Program-made: the position numbers and the translations under genes | Assembly: GCF_002532535.1 (NCBI RefSeq) | Contig: NZ_NQWI01000031.1 | Location: forward strand, 1 to 48,806 | Length of the DNA stretch: 48,806 bases | From: Candidatus Viridilinea mediisalina | Lineage (GTDB): Bacteria; Chloroflexota; Chloroflexia; Chloroflexales; Chloroflexaceae | Direction: 5' to 3' | Shown: piece after piece, positions 25,244 to 33,453 of the stretch | Position numbering within the stretch: the stretch's first letter is position 1 | Layout: every line of letters begins with the position of its first letter | The notes under the pieces: model-generated | The model's input: the letters and a program-made list of their open reading frames with translations, nothing else | Databases searched by the model: none | Told to the model about the DNA's origin: nothing

Positions 25244-26470
25244 CTACCCAAGCTCTTGCGGATGGGTCAAGTAGCCCGTCAGGGCGGTTGCGGCGGCGAC
25301 TTCGGGCGAGGCGAGGTAGATCTGCGCTTCGGGGCTGCCCATGCGCCCACGGAAGTTGCGGTTGCCCGTGAAGAGGCAGACTTCACCGGGGGCAAGCACA
25401 CCCATATGCCGCCCGATGCAGGCGCCACAGCCAGGCGTGCCAATCGTAGCCCCAGCGGCGAGCAGCGTATTCAGCGTGCCATCCTCAGTGGCCCGTTGCA
25501 GCGCTTGGGCACTTGCAGGTACGACGAGCATCCGCATGCCGGGGGCAAGGCGTCGCCCGCGCAGCAAGCGGGCTGCCGCCGCCATGTCCTCGTAGTGGCC
25601 GTTGGTGCAGGTGCCCAAGTAGACCACATCTACCGCAACGCGACCCAAAGCGCTCAGGTCGGTCACATTATCTACGGTGTGGGGCGCAGCCACCTGCGGC
25701 TCCAGGGTATTCAGGTCAACATGAATCACACGGCTGTAGCGTGCGTCCTCTTGCAACGTAAGCCATTCAGGCACGGGCAGCTTGAGGCCAGTGGGGGGCA
25801 CAAGGCCCGCCTTGGCACCCACTTCAATCGAGAGCGTCGCAAGAGTCATACGCTCCATGACGGTAAGCTGTTCAACACCGTGCCATTCAACAGCCGCATA
25901 GGTTGCGCCGTCGGCACGCAGTTCACGGGCAGCGCGGAGTCCCAAATCCTTGGCGCTCACACCGGGGCGGAAGTTGCCGTGGGCACGCACAACAACCGTT
26001 TCGGGCACGCGAAACCAGGTGCGCCCGGTGGCAGCAGCCAACGCAATATCGGTCGTACCCATCCCAGAGCCAAAGGCCGCCACACAACCATAGGCGGTCG
26101 AATGGCTATCGCTGCCCACAATGACCATACCGGGGCGCGCGATTCCCTCTTCCACCAAGACCGGATGGGAGATGCCACGGCCCACATCGAAGAAATGGGT
26201 AATCCCCTGGGCCCGCGCCCAACGGCGCACATCCGCCTGCTTCTCAGCGGTCTGCACACTCGCCGCAGGCGCAACGTGGTCAATCACGACCGCAACCCGC
26301 TCCGGGTTCCAAACCTGTTCAGCCCCAAGCTCCTCATGGAGCACACGAATAATACTTGGCGACAGGCTATCGTGCATCATCACCAAGTCCACATTGACGG
26401 TCACGACATCCCCGGCGCTGACGGTACGCCCAGCGGCACGGGAGAGAATTTGTTCACTTAGGGTTTGCAT
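25244..26470 (-). CDS. lysT: Homoaconitase large subunit (LysT-type)
   Basis: A 408-residue [4Fe-4S] hydro-lyase. The N-terminal MQTLSEQILSRAAGRTVSAG, VIDHVAPA, IVGSDSHSTAYGCVAAFGSG and the iron-sulfur cysteines in YLGTCTNGHYEDM and PGCGACIGRHMGVLAPGEVC are all present. This is the shorter, archaeal-like type shared by LeuC2 and homoaconitases. Context with homocitrate synthase and lysW supports the homoaconitase role. The longer open frame to 26572 runs through a hairpin and is not favoured. Normal length, no defects. Confidence 0.92.
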   Translation of the reverse strand: MQTLSEQILSRAAGRTVSAGDVVTVNVDLVMMHDSLSPSIIRVLHEELGAEQVWNPERVAVVIDHVAPAASVQTAEKQADVRRWARAQGITHFFDVGRGISHPVLVEEGIARPGMVIVGSDSHSTAYGCVAAFGSGMGTTDIALAAATGRTWFRVPETVVVRAHGNFRPGVSAKDLGLRAARELRADGATYAAVEWHGVEQLTVMERMTLATLSIEVGAKAGLVPPTGLKLPVPEWLTLQEDARYSRVIHVDLNTLEPQVAAPHTVDNVTDLSALGRVAVDVVYLGTCTNGHYEDMAAAARLLRGRRLAPGMRMLVVPASAQALQRATEDGTLNTLLAAGATIGTPGCGACIGRHMGVLAPGEVCLFTGNRNFRGRMGSPEAQIYLASPEVAAATALTGYLTHPQELG

Positions 26471-26506
26471 GTTGGTTGTGGCTCCATGAGCGCGACTTGT
26501 ATTGAT

Positions 26507-26568
26507 GGGGCTACGCCCCAGGCCATAACTAAATTCTGGAGGGATGTGAGGGAACCTGGTTCCCTCAC
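26507..26568. repeat. Two hairpins in the homocitrate synthase-lysT spacer
   Basis: GGGGC-TAC-GCCCC (26507-26519) is followed on the plus strand by the stem GTGAGGGAACC / GGTTCCCTCAC (26546-26568). The second hairpin is 13 bp after the homocitrate synthase stop in transcript order. It is nearly the same as the hairpin at 46457-46479, which precedes peptide deformylase. Confidence 0.8.
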
Positions 26569-26581
26569 GCACCCTTACCCG

Positions 26582-27706
26582 TTACTCCGCATATTCATAC
26601 AAAATCTCGTCCACGCTGGTGCTATCAAGTTCATGCTCATCACCGAGGGCTTTGATGCGGGCGGCGGCTTCGCGGGCGGCGGCCTCATTGAGGTAGATAC
26701 CGAGTTCGCGGGCGCGTTCAGCAATCGCGTGCCAACCAACGAGGCGATGGGCCACTGCGACGGTGCGGGTGCGGCCAAAGGCAGCGGGATCGAGAACCTC
26801 GTAGCTTCGTGGATCGGCCAGCACCGCTTTGGTATGCAGCCCGGCCTTATGGTGGAAGGCATAGGGGCTTGAGATGGGCGCATCGAAGGGGATGCTAACG
26901 CCCACCATCTCGGCCAGCATGCGATCCAGTTCGGGGAGCAGCGTAAGATCGTAGCGGGCCACCAAATCAGGATTGAAGGTTGCAAGGCGGGCCACCATGC
27001 CGCCGAGCGAAGCGATTCCATTGCGTTCACCAATCCCCAAAACCGTCACATCAATATGGGTCGCGCCCGCTTCGAGCGCACAGAAGGCATTGGCAATCGC
27101 ACAGCCAGCATCATTGTGGCCGTGGAACTCAATATCGCAATCAACCTCGCGGCGCACTTGGGCCACCACATCATAGACCTGGCGGGGGGTTGCGATACCA
27201 ACCGTATCAGCCAGGCCAATGCGCTCAATTCCCAATGCAGCGACTGCGCGATAGATGCGGATCAACTCGTGCAACTCAGTGCGAAACGTATCTTCGCACG
27301 AGAAGCGAATTTCAACCTGATGGCCGTGTAGGTAGGCAATAACCTTCGCAGCCTCTTCGACAATCTGGTCAAGGGAGCGCCCGTGGCTTGCTTGGCGAAG
27401 CTGGGCGGAGGTGGCATAGAGCAGATTCACCCCCTGAGCCCCATGCTCAACTGCGAGGCGCACATCATCAAGGTGGCAACGGACGTGAGCAAGGATACGG
27501 GCACGCAGGCCATGCCGAGCGATCAACTCAAGGTCGCGGGCACTCTGCGGCGAAGCAGCGGGCGAGGTAAGCTCGATATACTCAACCCCAAAGGCATCAA
27601 GCGCCTCGGCAATAGCAAGACGCTGGCTACTGGTAAAACGCGCAGTTGCAAACTGCTCACCTTCACGCAGCGTCGTATCGAGCAAAAAACAGCGCTCAAG
27701 CGACAT
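26582..27706 (-). CDS. hcs: Homocitrate synthase
   Basis: A 374-residue DRE-TIM barrel synthase that condenses acetyl-CoA with 2-oxoglutarate, the entry step of the alpha-aminoadipate lysine pathway. The barrel begins FLLDTTLREGEQFATARF with the catalytic Arg-Glu pair. FSCEDTFRTE, the metal-binding EFHGHNDAGCAIANA and DVTVLGIGERNGI follow, then SPYAFHHKAGLHTKAVL of the second domain. No C-terminal leucine regulatory domain is present, unlike isopropylmalate synthase, which supports homocitrate synthase. Start 27704-27706 has AAGGA upstream and lies inside a short upstream frame in another phase. It is the first main gene of the operon. Confidence 0.92.
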   Translation of the reverse strand: MSLERCFLLDTTLREGEQFATARFTSSQRLAIAEALDAFGVEYIELTSPAASPQSARDLELIARHGLRARILAHVRCHLDDVRLAVEHGAQGVNLLYATSAQLRQASHGRSLDQIVEEAAKVIAYLHGHQVEIRFSCEDTFRTELHELIRIYRAVAALGIERIGLADTVGIATPRQVYDVVAQVRREVDCDIEFHGHNDAGCAIANAFCALEAGATHIDVTVLGIGERNGIASLGGMVARLATFNPDLVARYDLTLLPELDRMLAEMVGVSIPFDAPISSPYAFHHKAGLHTKAVLADPRSYEVLDPAAFGRTRTVAVAHRLVGWHAIAERARELGIYLNEAAAREAAARIKALGDEHELDSTSVDEILYEYAE

Positions 27707-27791
27707 ATGTAGAAGATCCTTGTCTGACTTGACATGCACCAAACAACTCCGGGCGGGCTAATCGGGGGGTGAGGCGACAGATCGGTTTCAT
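27696..27791 (-). CDS. Possible 31-aa leader peptide of the lysine operon
   Basis: A short frame (MKPICRLTPRLARPELFGAC and on to TYVA) has a strong ribosome site, GGAGGT, six bases before its ATG at 27791. It ends in TGA four codons into homocitrate synthase, in a different frame. It has four arginines and one lysine, so it is not a classical lysine-rich attenuation leader. It could tune translation of the synthase by coupling. An alternative is that the Shine-Dalgarno match is chance. Confidence 0.4.
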   Translation of the reverse strand: MKPICRLTPRLARPELFGACQVRQGSSTYVA

Positions 27792-27815
27792 ACAGATACC
27801 TCCAAAGTGACATAG

Positions 27816-27851
27816 AAAACCCGGCGCACCAGCATAGCCTGGTGCGCCGGG
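27816..27851 (-). terminator. Rho-independent terminator or attenuator upstream of the lysine operon
   Basis: A perfect 13-bp GC-rich stem (27839-27851 with 27820-27832 in minus-strand order) has a six-base loop and is followed on the minus strand by TTTTC. It lies 28 bp before the leader-frame ATG. It may end transcription from the small frame at 27853-28038, or act as an attenuator if the operon promoter is upstream of it. Confidence 0.7.
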
Positions 27852-27852
27852 C

Positions 27853-28038
27853 CTACACTCGATACTCGCGTGCAAGCGCTGCTAACCAAGCCGTATGGCT
27901 GGCTTTTTGCTGCGCTTGAACTGCTTCGAGAAGATTGGCATAGGTGAAAAACAGAAGAACAGATGGCTGAAGGGCGAGGCGGATGATAGCATGGTTTGCG
28001 GGGGGTGTCAAATCGGAAACAATAAGCTTGGCAGGCAT
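27853..28038 (-). CDS. Doubtful small protein, 61 aa
   Basis: A minus-strand frame beginning MPAKLIVSDLTPPANHAIIR and ending ALAREYRV, with a helix-rich second half. Its stop codon sits directly before a strong terminator hairpin, which is the main reason to list it. No ribosome site is visible and I recognise no family. It may be only an open frame in the divergent spacer upstream of ybaB. Confidence 0.3.
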   Translation of the reverse strand: MPAKLIVSDLTPPANHAIIRLALQPSVLLFFTYANLLEAVQAQQKASHTAWLAALAREYRV

Positions 28039-28160
28039 TGCGCGGATGTGGTAAGCTAGGACACTAGGAAGATATGAGGCAACCTCGTTGTTATTATGCG
28101 GCGTGGGGGCACATGGTTCCCCTCTATGACACCTTGAGTAGCCCAAAAAAAGGAGTAGGC

Positions 28161-28472
28161 ATGAATCCACGGCAGCTACAGCAGATGGCCCAGCAGATGC
28201 AGCGTCAGATGCAGAAGATTCAGGAAGAGCTTGGCGAAGCGATTGTTGAGGGTACGGCAGGTGGCGGCGCGATTACCGTACAAATGAATGGCCACCGCGA
28301 GATCAAAGGGGTCACAATTAGCCCTGAAGTGGTTGATCCCAACGATGTGGAGATGTTACAAGACCTCTTGCTTGCCGCGTTCAGCGATGCGACCAAGCGA
28401 GCGCAAGATCTGGCTGAAGAGCGCATGGGGCCATTGATGGGCGGCATGAAGGGCATGCCTGGGCTATTTTAG
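28161..28472 (+). CDS. ybaB: YbaB/EbfC nucleoid-associated protein
   Basis: A 103-residue YbaB/EbfC family protein: N-terminal coiled helix rich in Gln and Met (NPRQLQQMAQQMQRQMQKIQ), a beta-sheet core with VEGTAGGGAITVQMNGHREI, and a Gly/Met tail. Members dimerise and bind DNA. The gene directly precedes recR, the usual bacterial order, with a 32-bp gap. The ATG at 28161 follows AAGGAG; the longer open frame back to 28074 is not supported. Confidence 0.93.
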   Translation: MNPRQLQQMAQQMQRQMQKIQEELGEAIVEGTAGGGAITVQMNGHREIKGVTISPEVVDPNDVEMLQDLLLAAFSDATKRAQDLAEERMGPLMGGMKGMPGLF

Positions 28473-28504
28473 CATTGTTTCCGTAGGCGAAAGCCAAAAC
28501 ACCT

Positions 28505-29119
28505 ATGTCATCACACAGTGACAACCTGATTGTCGAGCCCGTTGCGCGACTGATCGAAGCGTTGAGTAGGCTACCGGGGATCGGGCCGAAGAGCGCCTCG
28601 CGTCTTGCCTTCTACTTGCTGCGGGCTGACGCACAGCAGGCACGCAACTTAGCACAGGCCATCCAAGCAATGAAGGAACAGGTCACACTCTGTGTGCGCT
28701 GTTTTAACATCACGGTAGACGAACTCTGCCCGGTCTGTGCGAGTCCCACGCGCGATCAGACAAAGATCTGTGTGGTGGAGGAACCCTTGGATGTCTTGGC
28801 GATTGAACGAACGGCTGCCTTCCGGGGGCTGTACCATGTACTGCATGGCCATATTGCACCCTTGGAGGGCATCTATCGCGAAGATTTGAAGATCGAGCAA
28901 CTGTTGGCACGGGTACGTAGCGAGCCGGTAGATGAGGTCATTCTGGCAACCAACCCCAATACTGAGGGGGATGCAACTGCCTATCTATTGCTGAAGGATC
29001 TCGCCCCACTTGGGGTGCGTGTCACCCGCCCTGGCCGTGGTCTGCCGACTGGTGGTGATCTGGAGTGGGCCGACCCCGCGACGCTTGGGGCAGCCCTGGA
29101 GAGCCGCCGTGAGCTTTGA
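28505..29119 (+). CDS. recR: Recombination mediator RecR
   Basis: A 204-residue RecR. The N-terminal helix-hairpin-helix reads LSRLPGIGPKSASRLAFYLL. The zinc finger is CVRCFNITVDELCPVC, and the Toprim domain follows with CVVEEPLDVLAIE and ILATNPNTEGDATA. RecR works with RecO (and RecF) to load RecA on gapped DNA. Length and all motifs are normal. The gene after it starts at or just before the recR stop. Confidence 0.96.
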   Translation: MSSHSDNLIVEPVARLIEALSRLPGIGPKSASRLAFYLLRADAQQARNLAQAIQAMKEQVTLCVRCFNITVDELCPVCASPTRDQTKICVVEEPLDVLAIERTAAFRGLYHVLHGHIAPLEGIYREDLKIEQLLARVRSEPVDEVILATNPNTEGDATAYLLLKDLAPLGVRVTRPGRGLPTGGDLEWADPATLGAALESRREL

Positions 29120-29135
29120 GCAAAGAGTAACCCCC

Positions 29136-29501
29136 ATGAGCCTCACCGACATTCTCTATGACGCCCTTGACGATTTGGATGGTGCCCGTTTCGCTGGCGT
29201 GGTTGCCACCGATGGCCTGCGCGTCGAGATGGTCTTCGATGATGAAGAAGAGGAAGAATACGACCTCGAATTGGCTGAACTGGAATTAGCTACCATTGCT
29301 GCGATGAGCAATGCCGCGTCAGGGCGGATTGGGAGCGGGCATGTGCTTGATCTGACCATTGAGACCGAGGAGTTGGTCTACCTTGCTTCATTGGTCACCC
29401 CTGGCTATTTTGCGGTCTTGGGCCTCTATGCTGATGGTGATCTTGAGCAAGCCCGCGTTACGCTTGATGATCTGCTTGATCGGTTGCGTGAGGAATTATG
29501 A
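29136..29501 (+). CDS. Roadblock/LC7-like protein
   Basis: A 121-residue acidic protein with the alternating pattern of roadblock/LC7 (MglB-like) folds: FAGVVATDGLRVEMVFDD, a helix with ELELATIAAMSNAA, and GSGHVLDLTIETEELVYLAS. Such proteins are dimeric platforms for small GTPases or regulators of polarity. An acidic run (DDEEEEEYD) interrupts the usual first hairpin. The ATG at 29136 is used; a GTG at 29109 overlapping the recR end is an alternative. No GTPase gene is near. Confidence 0.7.
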   Translation: MSLTDILYDALDDLDGARFAGVVATDGLRVEMVFDDEEEEEYDLELAELELATIAAMSNAASGRIGSGHVLDLTIETEELVYLASLVTPGYFAVLGLYADGDLEQARVTLDDLLDRLREEL

Positions 29502-29509
29502 TGTTCGTA

Positions 29510-29561
29510 AAGGATGCACGGGAACGTGGTTCCCATGCATCCTTCGCGTGTTCCGGCGGAA
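29510..29561. repeat. Long hairpin of the ACCTGGT family plus GTTCC/GGAAC hairpin
   Basis: Positions 29510-29525 pair with 29529-29544 (16 positions, one mismatch), around a centre GGGAACGTGGTTCCC. A second hairpin GTTCC-GGC-GGAAC follows at 29550-29562. The pair lies between the roadblock gene and the molybdoenzyme ribosome site, with no T-run, so it is more like an RNA-stability or regulatory hairpin than a terminator. Confidence 0.75.
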
Positions 29562-29576
29562 CGTAAGGAAGAGCCC

Positions 29577-30188
29577 ATGTTTAATCTGAACAAACAGCAT
29601 GACCATACACCCGCAGGCGAAGAGGATCGTGTTCCGCCGGGTCAGTATGTGACTGATAAATTTCCTGTGATGCACTATGGTCATGTGCCGATCTATCGGG
29701 ATGTGCAGCACGATTGGGATTTGCGGGTTTGGGGTGAACTTGAGGCACCAGTGAGCTTTAGTTTTGCCAAATTTCGGGCACTGCCTACCTGCGAGGTGGT
29801 GACCGACATTCACTGTGTGACGCGCTGGAGTAAGCTCGATACCCGCTGGGAGGGGGTGCGCTTCAGTACCTTTGTGCAAGCCCTCCCGCCTCTGAAGCCA
29901 ACCGCCCGCTTTGTACTTGCCCACTGTGAGCAGAATTATACGACGAACGTGCCGCTTGAGGTATTGATGCAGCCCAACGCATTACTAGCCTATCGGTATG
30001 AAGGCGAAGAACTGACGCCTGAGCATGGCTTTCCGTTACGCCTCTTGACCCCCGGCACATACTTCTGGAAGAGCGCCAAATGGCTACGTGGGATTGAATT
30101 TCTCAGTGAGGACACATCCGGTTTCTGGGAGCGGTATGGCTATCATAACAATGCCGATCCATGGAAAGAAGAGCGCTACGCTGAGTGA
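29577..30188 (+). CDS. Sulfite-oxidase-like molybdopterin oxidoreductase
   Basis: A 203-residue small member of the oxidoreductase molybdopterin-binding family. Core features are VPPGQYVTDKFPVMHYG, the cofactor loop TDIHCVTRWSKLDTRWEGV with the probable molybdenum-ligand cysteine, HCEQNYTTNVPLE and HGFPLRLLTPGTYFWKSAKW. There is no signal peptide, heme domain or dimerisation domain, so it is a compact cytoplasmic form of unknown substrate. The ATG at 29577 follows AAGGAAGAG. Its TGA touches a heptamer array at once (30187). Confidence 0.88.
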   Translation: MFNLNKQHDHTPAGEEDRVPPGQYVTDKFPVMHYGHVPIYRDVQHDWDLRVWGELEAPVSFSFAKFRALPTCEVVTDIHCVTRWSKLDTRWEGVRFSTFVQALPPLKPTARFVLAHCEQNYTTNVPLEVLMQPNALLAYRYEGEELTPEHGFPLRLLTPGTYFWKSAKWLRGIEFLSEDTSGFWERYGYHNNADPWKEERYAE

Positions 30189-30343
30189 GATTGTAGATTG
30201 TAGATTGTAGATTGTAGATTGCCGAACATGGCGTCCTAATGGGCTTTAGCGTTCTTAAACATGCCGCATGATTGCCATGCTGAGCACAGCGAAGCATCTC
30301 TTTTGGTTCCCAAGAGAAAGTCTTCATTGCGCTCAGGGTGACA
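30187..30343 (+). repeat. Heptamer array and degenerate head, then dispersed CATGCTGA repeat
   Basis: Four to five GATTGTA copies (30187-30220) start in the stop codon of the molybdoenzyme gene. The head follows with GAACATG at 30224-30230 and an inner stem CCT/GGG (30235-30237, 30241-30243), consistent with a U-G wobble. The outer right arm is altered (CATGATT). From 30275 to 30343 a second, unrelated repeat starts CATGCTGAGC and ends CTCAGGGTGACA; its partner is at 34395-34476 in inverse orientation. The two flank the defence island. Confidence 0.8.
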
Positions 30344-31255
30344 ATGATGCTAAAACCCATGACTTTACTCCGCGATCTCAACCTACCGGCTACACTCGAA
30401 ACCTCACGCCATGATCTGACACACGACTTCTTCGAGCCTCTGCTTTGCAGAGCGATCCGGTATGATCGTGGGGTAGGCTATTTTAGCTCCGGCTGGCTAC
30501 GCATCAACGCCATTGGGCTTACTGCATTTGCTGCCCGTGGCGGGCATGCACGCTGGATTACCAGCCCGATCCTTGCACAAGAGGATTGGCATGCGCTACA
30601 GCAGGGCGTAGAGGCCCGCCGCGACGAGGTGCTGCGGGCCGTGCTGGCCCATGCCGTTGGTGATCTTGCGCGTAGCCTAGAGGCGCACACGCTTTCCGCT
30701 TTGGCTTGGATGGTGGCCGACAACATCCTCGATTTCCGCCTCGCCGTGCCCACCGCAGAACTTACGGGCGAATTTCATGCCAAATTTGGCCTCTTCAGTG
30801 ACGTGCATGGCAATCAAGTCAGCTTTGAGGGGAGCTACAACGACAGTATTCAGGGGACGCGCAACTACGAATCGATCAAAATCTTCTGCTCGTGGAAAGC
30901 AGGACACCTTGAACTCATTCAGCATGACCAAGAACGCTTCGAGCGACTCTGGCGCGACGAAGACCCCAACGTGCGCGTGCTGCTCCTGCCCGACGCCATC
31001 CGCGAGCAGATCCTCAAACTCCGCACCCACGAGCGGCCCTACCAAGTAGCCAAACAGACCGCAGAGCGGAGCGAACGCTACCGCCGCACGCACCCCCAGC
31101 GCCCCAGCGAGCTACGCCTCCGCGACTACCAAGAAGAGGCGATAGAGGCATGGTTTGCCAACGAATGCCAAGGCATCTGCGAAATGGCCACCGGCACCGG
31201 CAAGACCATCACCGCCTTGGCTGCTGCGGTTAAACAACAGGATCCACCTCCATGA
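30344..31255 (+). pseudogene. Truncated PLD-helicase phosphorothioation restriction protein
   Basis: A 303-residue protein whose first 230 residues form a phospholipase-D-like nuclease domain with HAKFGLFSD and SFEGSYNDSIQG (HxK...N pattern). LRDYQEEAIEAWF and a Walker A motif EMATGTGKT then begin a superfamily-2 helicase. The chain stops 13 residues after the Walker lysine, so Walker B and the rest of the motor are missing. Full-length relatives are annotated as dnd-linked restriction enzymes. Its TGA overlaps the HNH gene start (ATGA), so the two are coupled. It may be a dead remnant or may survive as a nuclease without the motor. Start uncertain (ATG 30344, 30347 or 30359). Confidence 0.7.
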
Positions 31256-32250
31256 GCCTTGATCAGTACACCGTAGCCTTTACCAAACTCAAAGCCGATA
31301 AGAAACCCTTCTGGCCTGAGGCAACATTTCACTATGCACCCTACAAACCCATTCTGCTCATGTCAGTAATGGATCTGCTTGCACAACAGATTATCAATAG
31401 TAATACCATCCGGCTTAATGTTGATCTTATGGACGCCTTTGATTTGTATTGGGTGAAGATTGTAGGAAGCGATCGTGAAAGTAACTCGGTGATGCCTTTC
31501 TACCACATGTGTAGTGAGGGCTTTTGGCGTCTAGTAGATGATCATGGCGTGGCACCGAATCTTCGGCTCATGAATCGCAACGAGGTGTTTCGGCAAATCA
31601 AAAACCAGACCCTCTTTGCCCAACTCAATGAAGATCTCTTCCAACTGCTCCAGGATTCTGAAAGTCGAGATGCATTGCGCCGTGTTCTCATAGAGAACTG
31701 GTTTAGCCCTGATGTACGTTCGACTGTTGTTGACGTCAGCCATATTACTACGAGTTCATTTGCATACAGCCGCGATCTATTAAACCGCTCGCGTGGTCGT
31801 TTCACGCTTCAGGAAGCGCCATTGCCTGAAGAGCAGTATGCTACTGAGGTGCGCTCCACTGCTTTCCGCCGTGTGGTAGTTGATGCGTATCAGCATACAT
31901 GTGCGCTATGTGGTATTCGTATCGTAACACCAGAGGGGCGTACTTCTGTTGCTGCGGCCCACATTGTTCCTTGGAGTCATAGCCATAACGACGATCCACG
32001 TAATGGAATGGCATTATGCGGTCTGCATCACTGGATTTTTGATCAAGGGTTGATCACAGTCACACCCAAATATATTATCAAAACCTCCCCTGTTCTTGCG
32101 CTGAATGAACAACAAGCCGAATCTGTGCTCATGTTGAATGGAAAAGCGATCTATAAGCCGACTGACAAGGCTCTCTGGCCCGCGGCTATCGCGCTACAAT
32201 GGCACATGGAGAGGGTCTTTCGTCCAGTCAACCCTCATACCCTATCATGA
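31252..32250 (+). CDS. HNH endonuclease, probable phosphorothioate-DNA-binding restriction enzyme
   Basis: A 332-residue protein. Residues 1-180 (FHYAPYKPILLMSVMDLLAQ; MPFYHMCSEGFWRLV) resemble the N-terminal sulfur-binding region of HNH enzymes that recognise phosphorothioated DNA. Residues 205-270 form the HNH site: CALCGIRI (Cys217, Cys220), AAHIVPW (His237), NDDPRNGMALCGLHHWIFD (Asn251, Cys256, His259/260). It starts in an ATGA overlap with the truncated helicase and ends in a 6-bp convergent overlap with the dndB-like gene. If it cuts phosphorothioated DNA, coexistence with dndCDE would be self-harming unless the sequence contexts differ or the host is unmodified. The assignment rests on pattern and context. 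Confidence 0.78.
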   Translation: MSLDQYTVAFTKLKADKKPFWPEATFHYAPYKPILLMSVMDLLAQQIINSNTIRLNVDLMDAFDLYWVKIVGSDRESNSVMPFYHMCSEGFWRLVDDHGVAPNLRLMNRNEVFRQIKNQTLFAQLNEDLFQLLQDSESRDALRRVLIENWFSPDVRSTVVDVSHITTSSFAYSRDLLNRSRGRFTLQEAPLPEEQYATEVRSTAFRRVVVDAYQHTCALCGIRIVTPEGRTSVAAAHIVPWSHSHNDDPRNGMALCGLHHWIFDQGLITVTPKYIIKTSPVLALNEQQAESVLMLNGKAIYKPTDKALWPAAIALQWHMERVFRPVNPHTLS

Positions 32251-33315
32251 GTCCAATAGGGCTTGCTCCAATGCGAGCTCACGTTCAGTCATCTTCAGGC
32301 CCAAAAGGCGCTTGATCGCTGCGGCAGTAAGTTGAATGCTGTCGTGTGACTTATTCATTTTGCCACGCACCATCGCCCGACCCTCCCAGAGCGATCGGTT
32401 CTCGCGTGACCAATCAACATCCCCCAAGATCTTCAACCGCTCTTGCCAATCGTCAGGATGGGCAGCAATGAGGTCGTGTCCCGCCATGCCAATCGCCAGC
32501 AGCGTAACCGTGTGGGAGTGGATGTAGTTTTGGCGTAGCGTGGCAGCACTCATTTCACGGCGCATTGCTTGCTGCCACTGCGGGATTGTCGTGCTGAGTA
32601 TCCGCCAGAATTCGCGCACGATGGCCGCCTGCTCAACGCGAATGATCTCCTTTGCACCATTGTTCAGCAACGCCTGGGTTGCTTGGTAGATTGCACTGAG
32701 CGTAAAGATTGCGGTCGAACGATTCGATATAGTTGTCTTCTCTAATTCAGTGAAACCTTGAAATAGGGGCACTTCATTCACAAGTTGCCGCACGAGCGAA
32801 GCGAGTTCGCCGTGATCGTGGAGAACCCGTTTTGATCGGGTGGCGGCCATTGGACTTGGATGCAAATCGGCATAGATGCTGGCTGCCCGGCGCAATGCTG
32901 GATCGGGAAGCAGCATGATCGCAAGCGTATCGTCACCGAGCGCAGGAGACCGCTTGAGCAACGCGGTCAGCGCTGCGCGACGGTGTTGACCATCGCGGAT
33001 GATCAAGCGGGCGCTCATTGGCACATGCAGCCGCCCAATTTCCGCCATCTCAGGCGCTAATGGCTCAAACGTGCCAACTTCATCTACAACGGCAACGAGT
33101 GGCGCCAGAGTATAGTCACCTCTGCGATTGGCGAGATAATCCATGTATTTCGTAACAATTGATTGATCAACCGTCTGCATACGCAGCAGATCTGCTGGCA
33201 CCTCAGCCTCATCAAATAGAAAAATTCTTGTTAATAGACGTATTTTACACTGAATAAGGTAGTAGATATATTCACCTTGATTTCCAAGGAGCGCAGGGAA
33301 GGTATAACAATTCAC
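32245..33315 (-). CDS. dndB: DndB-like protein, second intact copy
   Basis: A 356-residue DndB family (DGQHR) protein with DGQHRRAA at residues 108-115. In phosphorothioation systems DndB is a regulator that represses dnd transcription and tempers modification. It shares its general plan with the truncated dndB at 38513-39267: NEVPLFQGFTELEKTTISNRS here corresponds to NEVPVFKGMTEMERSTIANRS there. The start is a GTG at 33315; no ATG fits. It is separated from the dnd operon by a repeat-rich 548-bp gap and the damaged dndA, so it may be expressed on its own. It could compensate for loss of the first copy. Confidence 0.82.
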   Translation of the reverse strand: MNCYTFPALLGNQGEYIYYLIQCKIRLLTRIFLFDEAEVPADLLRMQTVDQSIVTKYMDYLANRRGDYTLAPLVAVVDEVGTFEPLAPEMAEIGRLHVPMSARLIIRDGQHRRAALTALLKRSPALGDDTLAIMLLPDPALRRAASIYADLHPSPMAATRSKRVLHDHGELASLVRQLVNEVPLFQGFTELEKTTISNRSTAIFTLSAIYQATQALLNNGAKEIIRVEQAAIVREFWRILSTTIPQWQQAMRREMSAATLRQNYIHSHTVTLLAIGMAGHDLIAAHPDDWQERLKILGDVDWSRENRSLWEGRAMVRGKMNKSHDSIQLTAAAIKRLLGLKMTERELALEQALLDS

Positions 33316-33453
33316 AGCCAGAGCATTCCTTTCATCGCAGTATCCCCGTTCAGGGCGGGGGGGCTAGGCACTAGAGTATGACATAAATTTTCGCACCGAT
33401 CTCTTGGTGACCGACGCCCCCCCTAGTTGGACGAACAATCCATGTTCCCCCAC

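Noticed and set aside
25244-26470. LeuC/LeuD/LeuB (leucine pathway) for the three genes at 23507-26470
   Set aside because: The operon carries homocitrate-synthase-like, LysW and LysX genes, so the aminoadipate pathway explains all members better.
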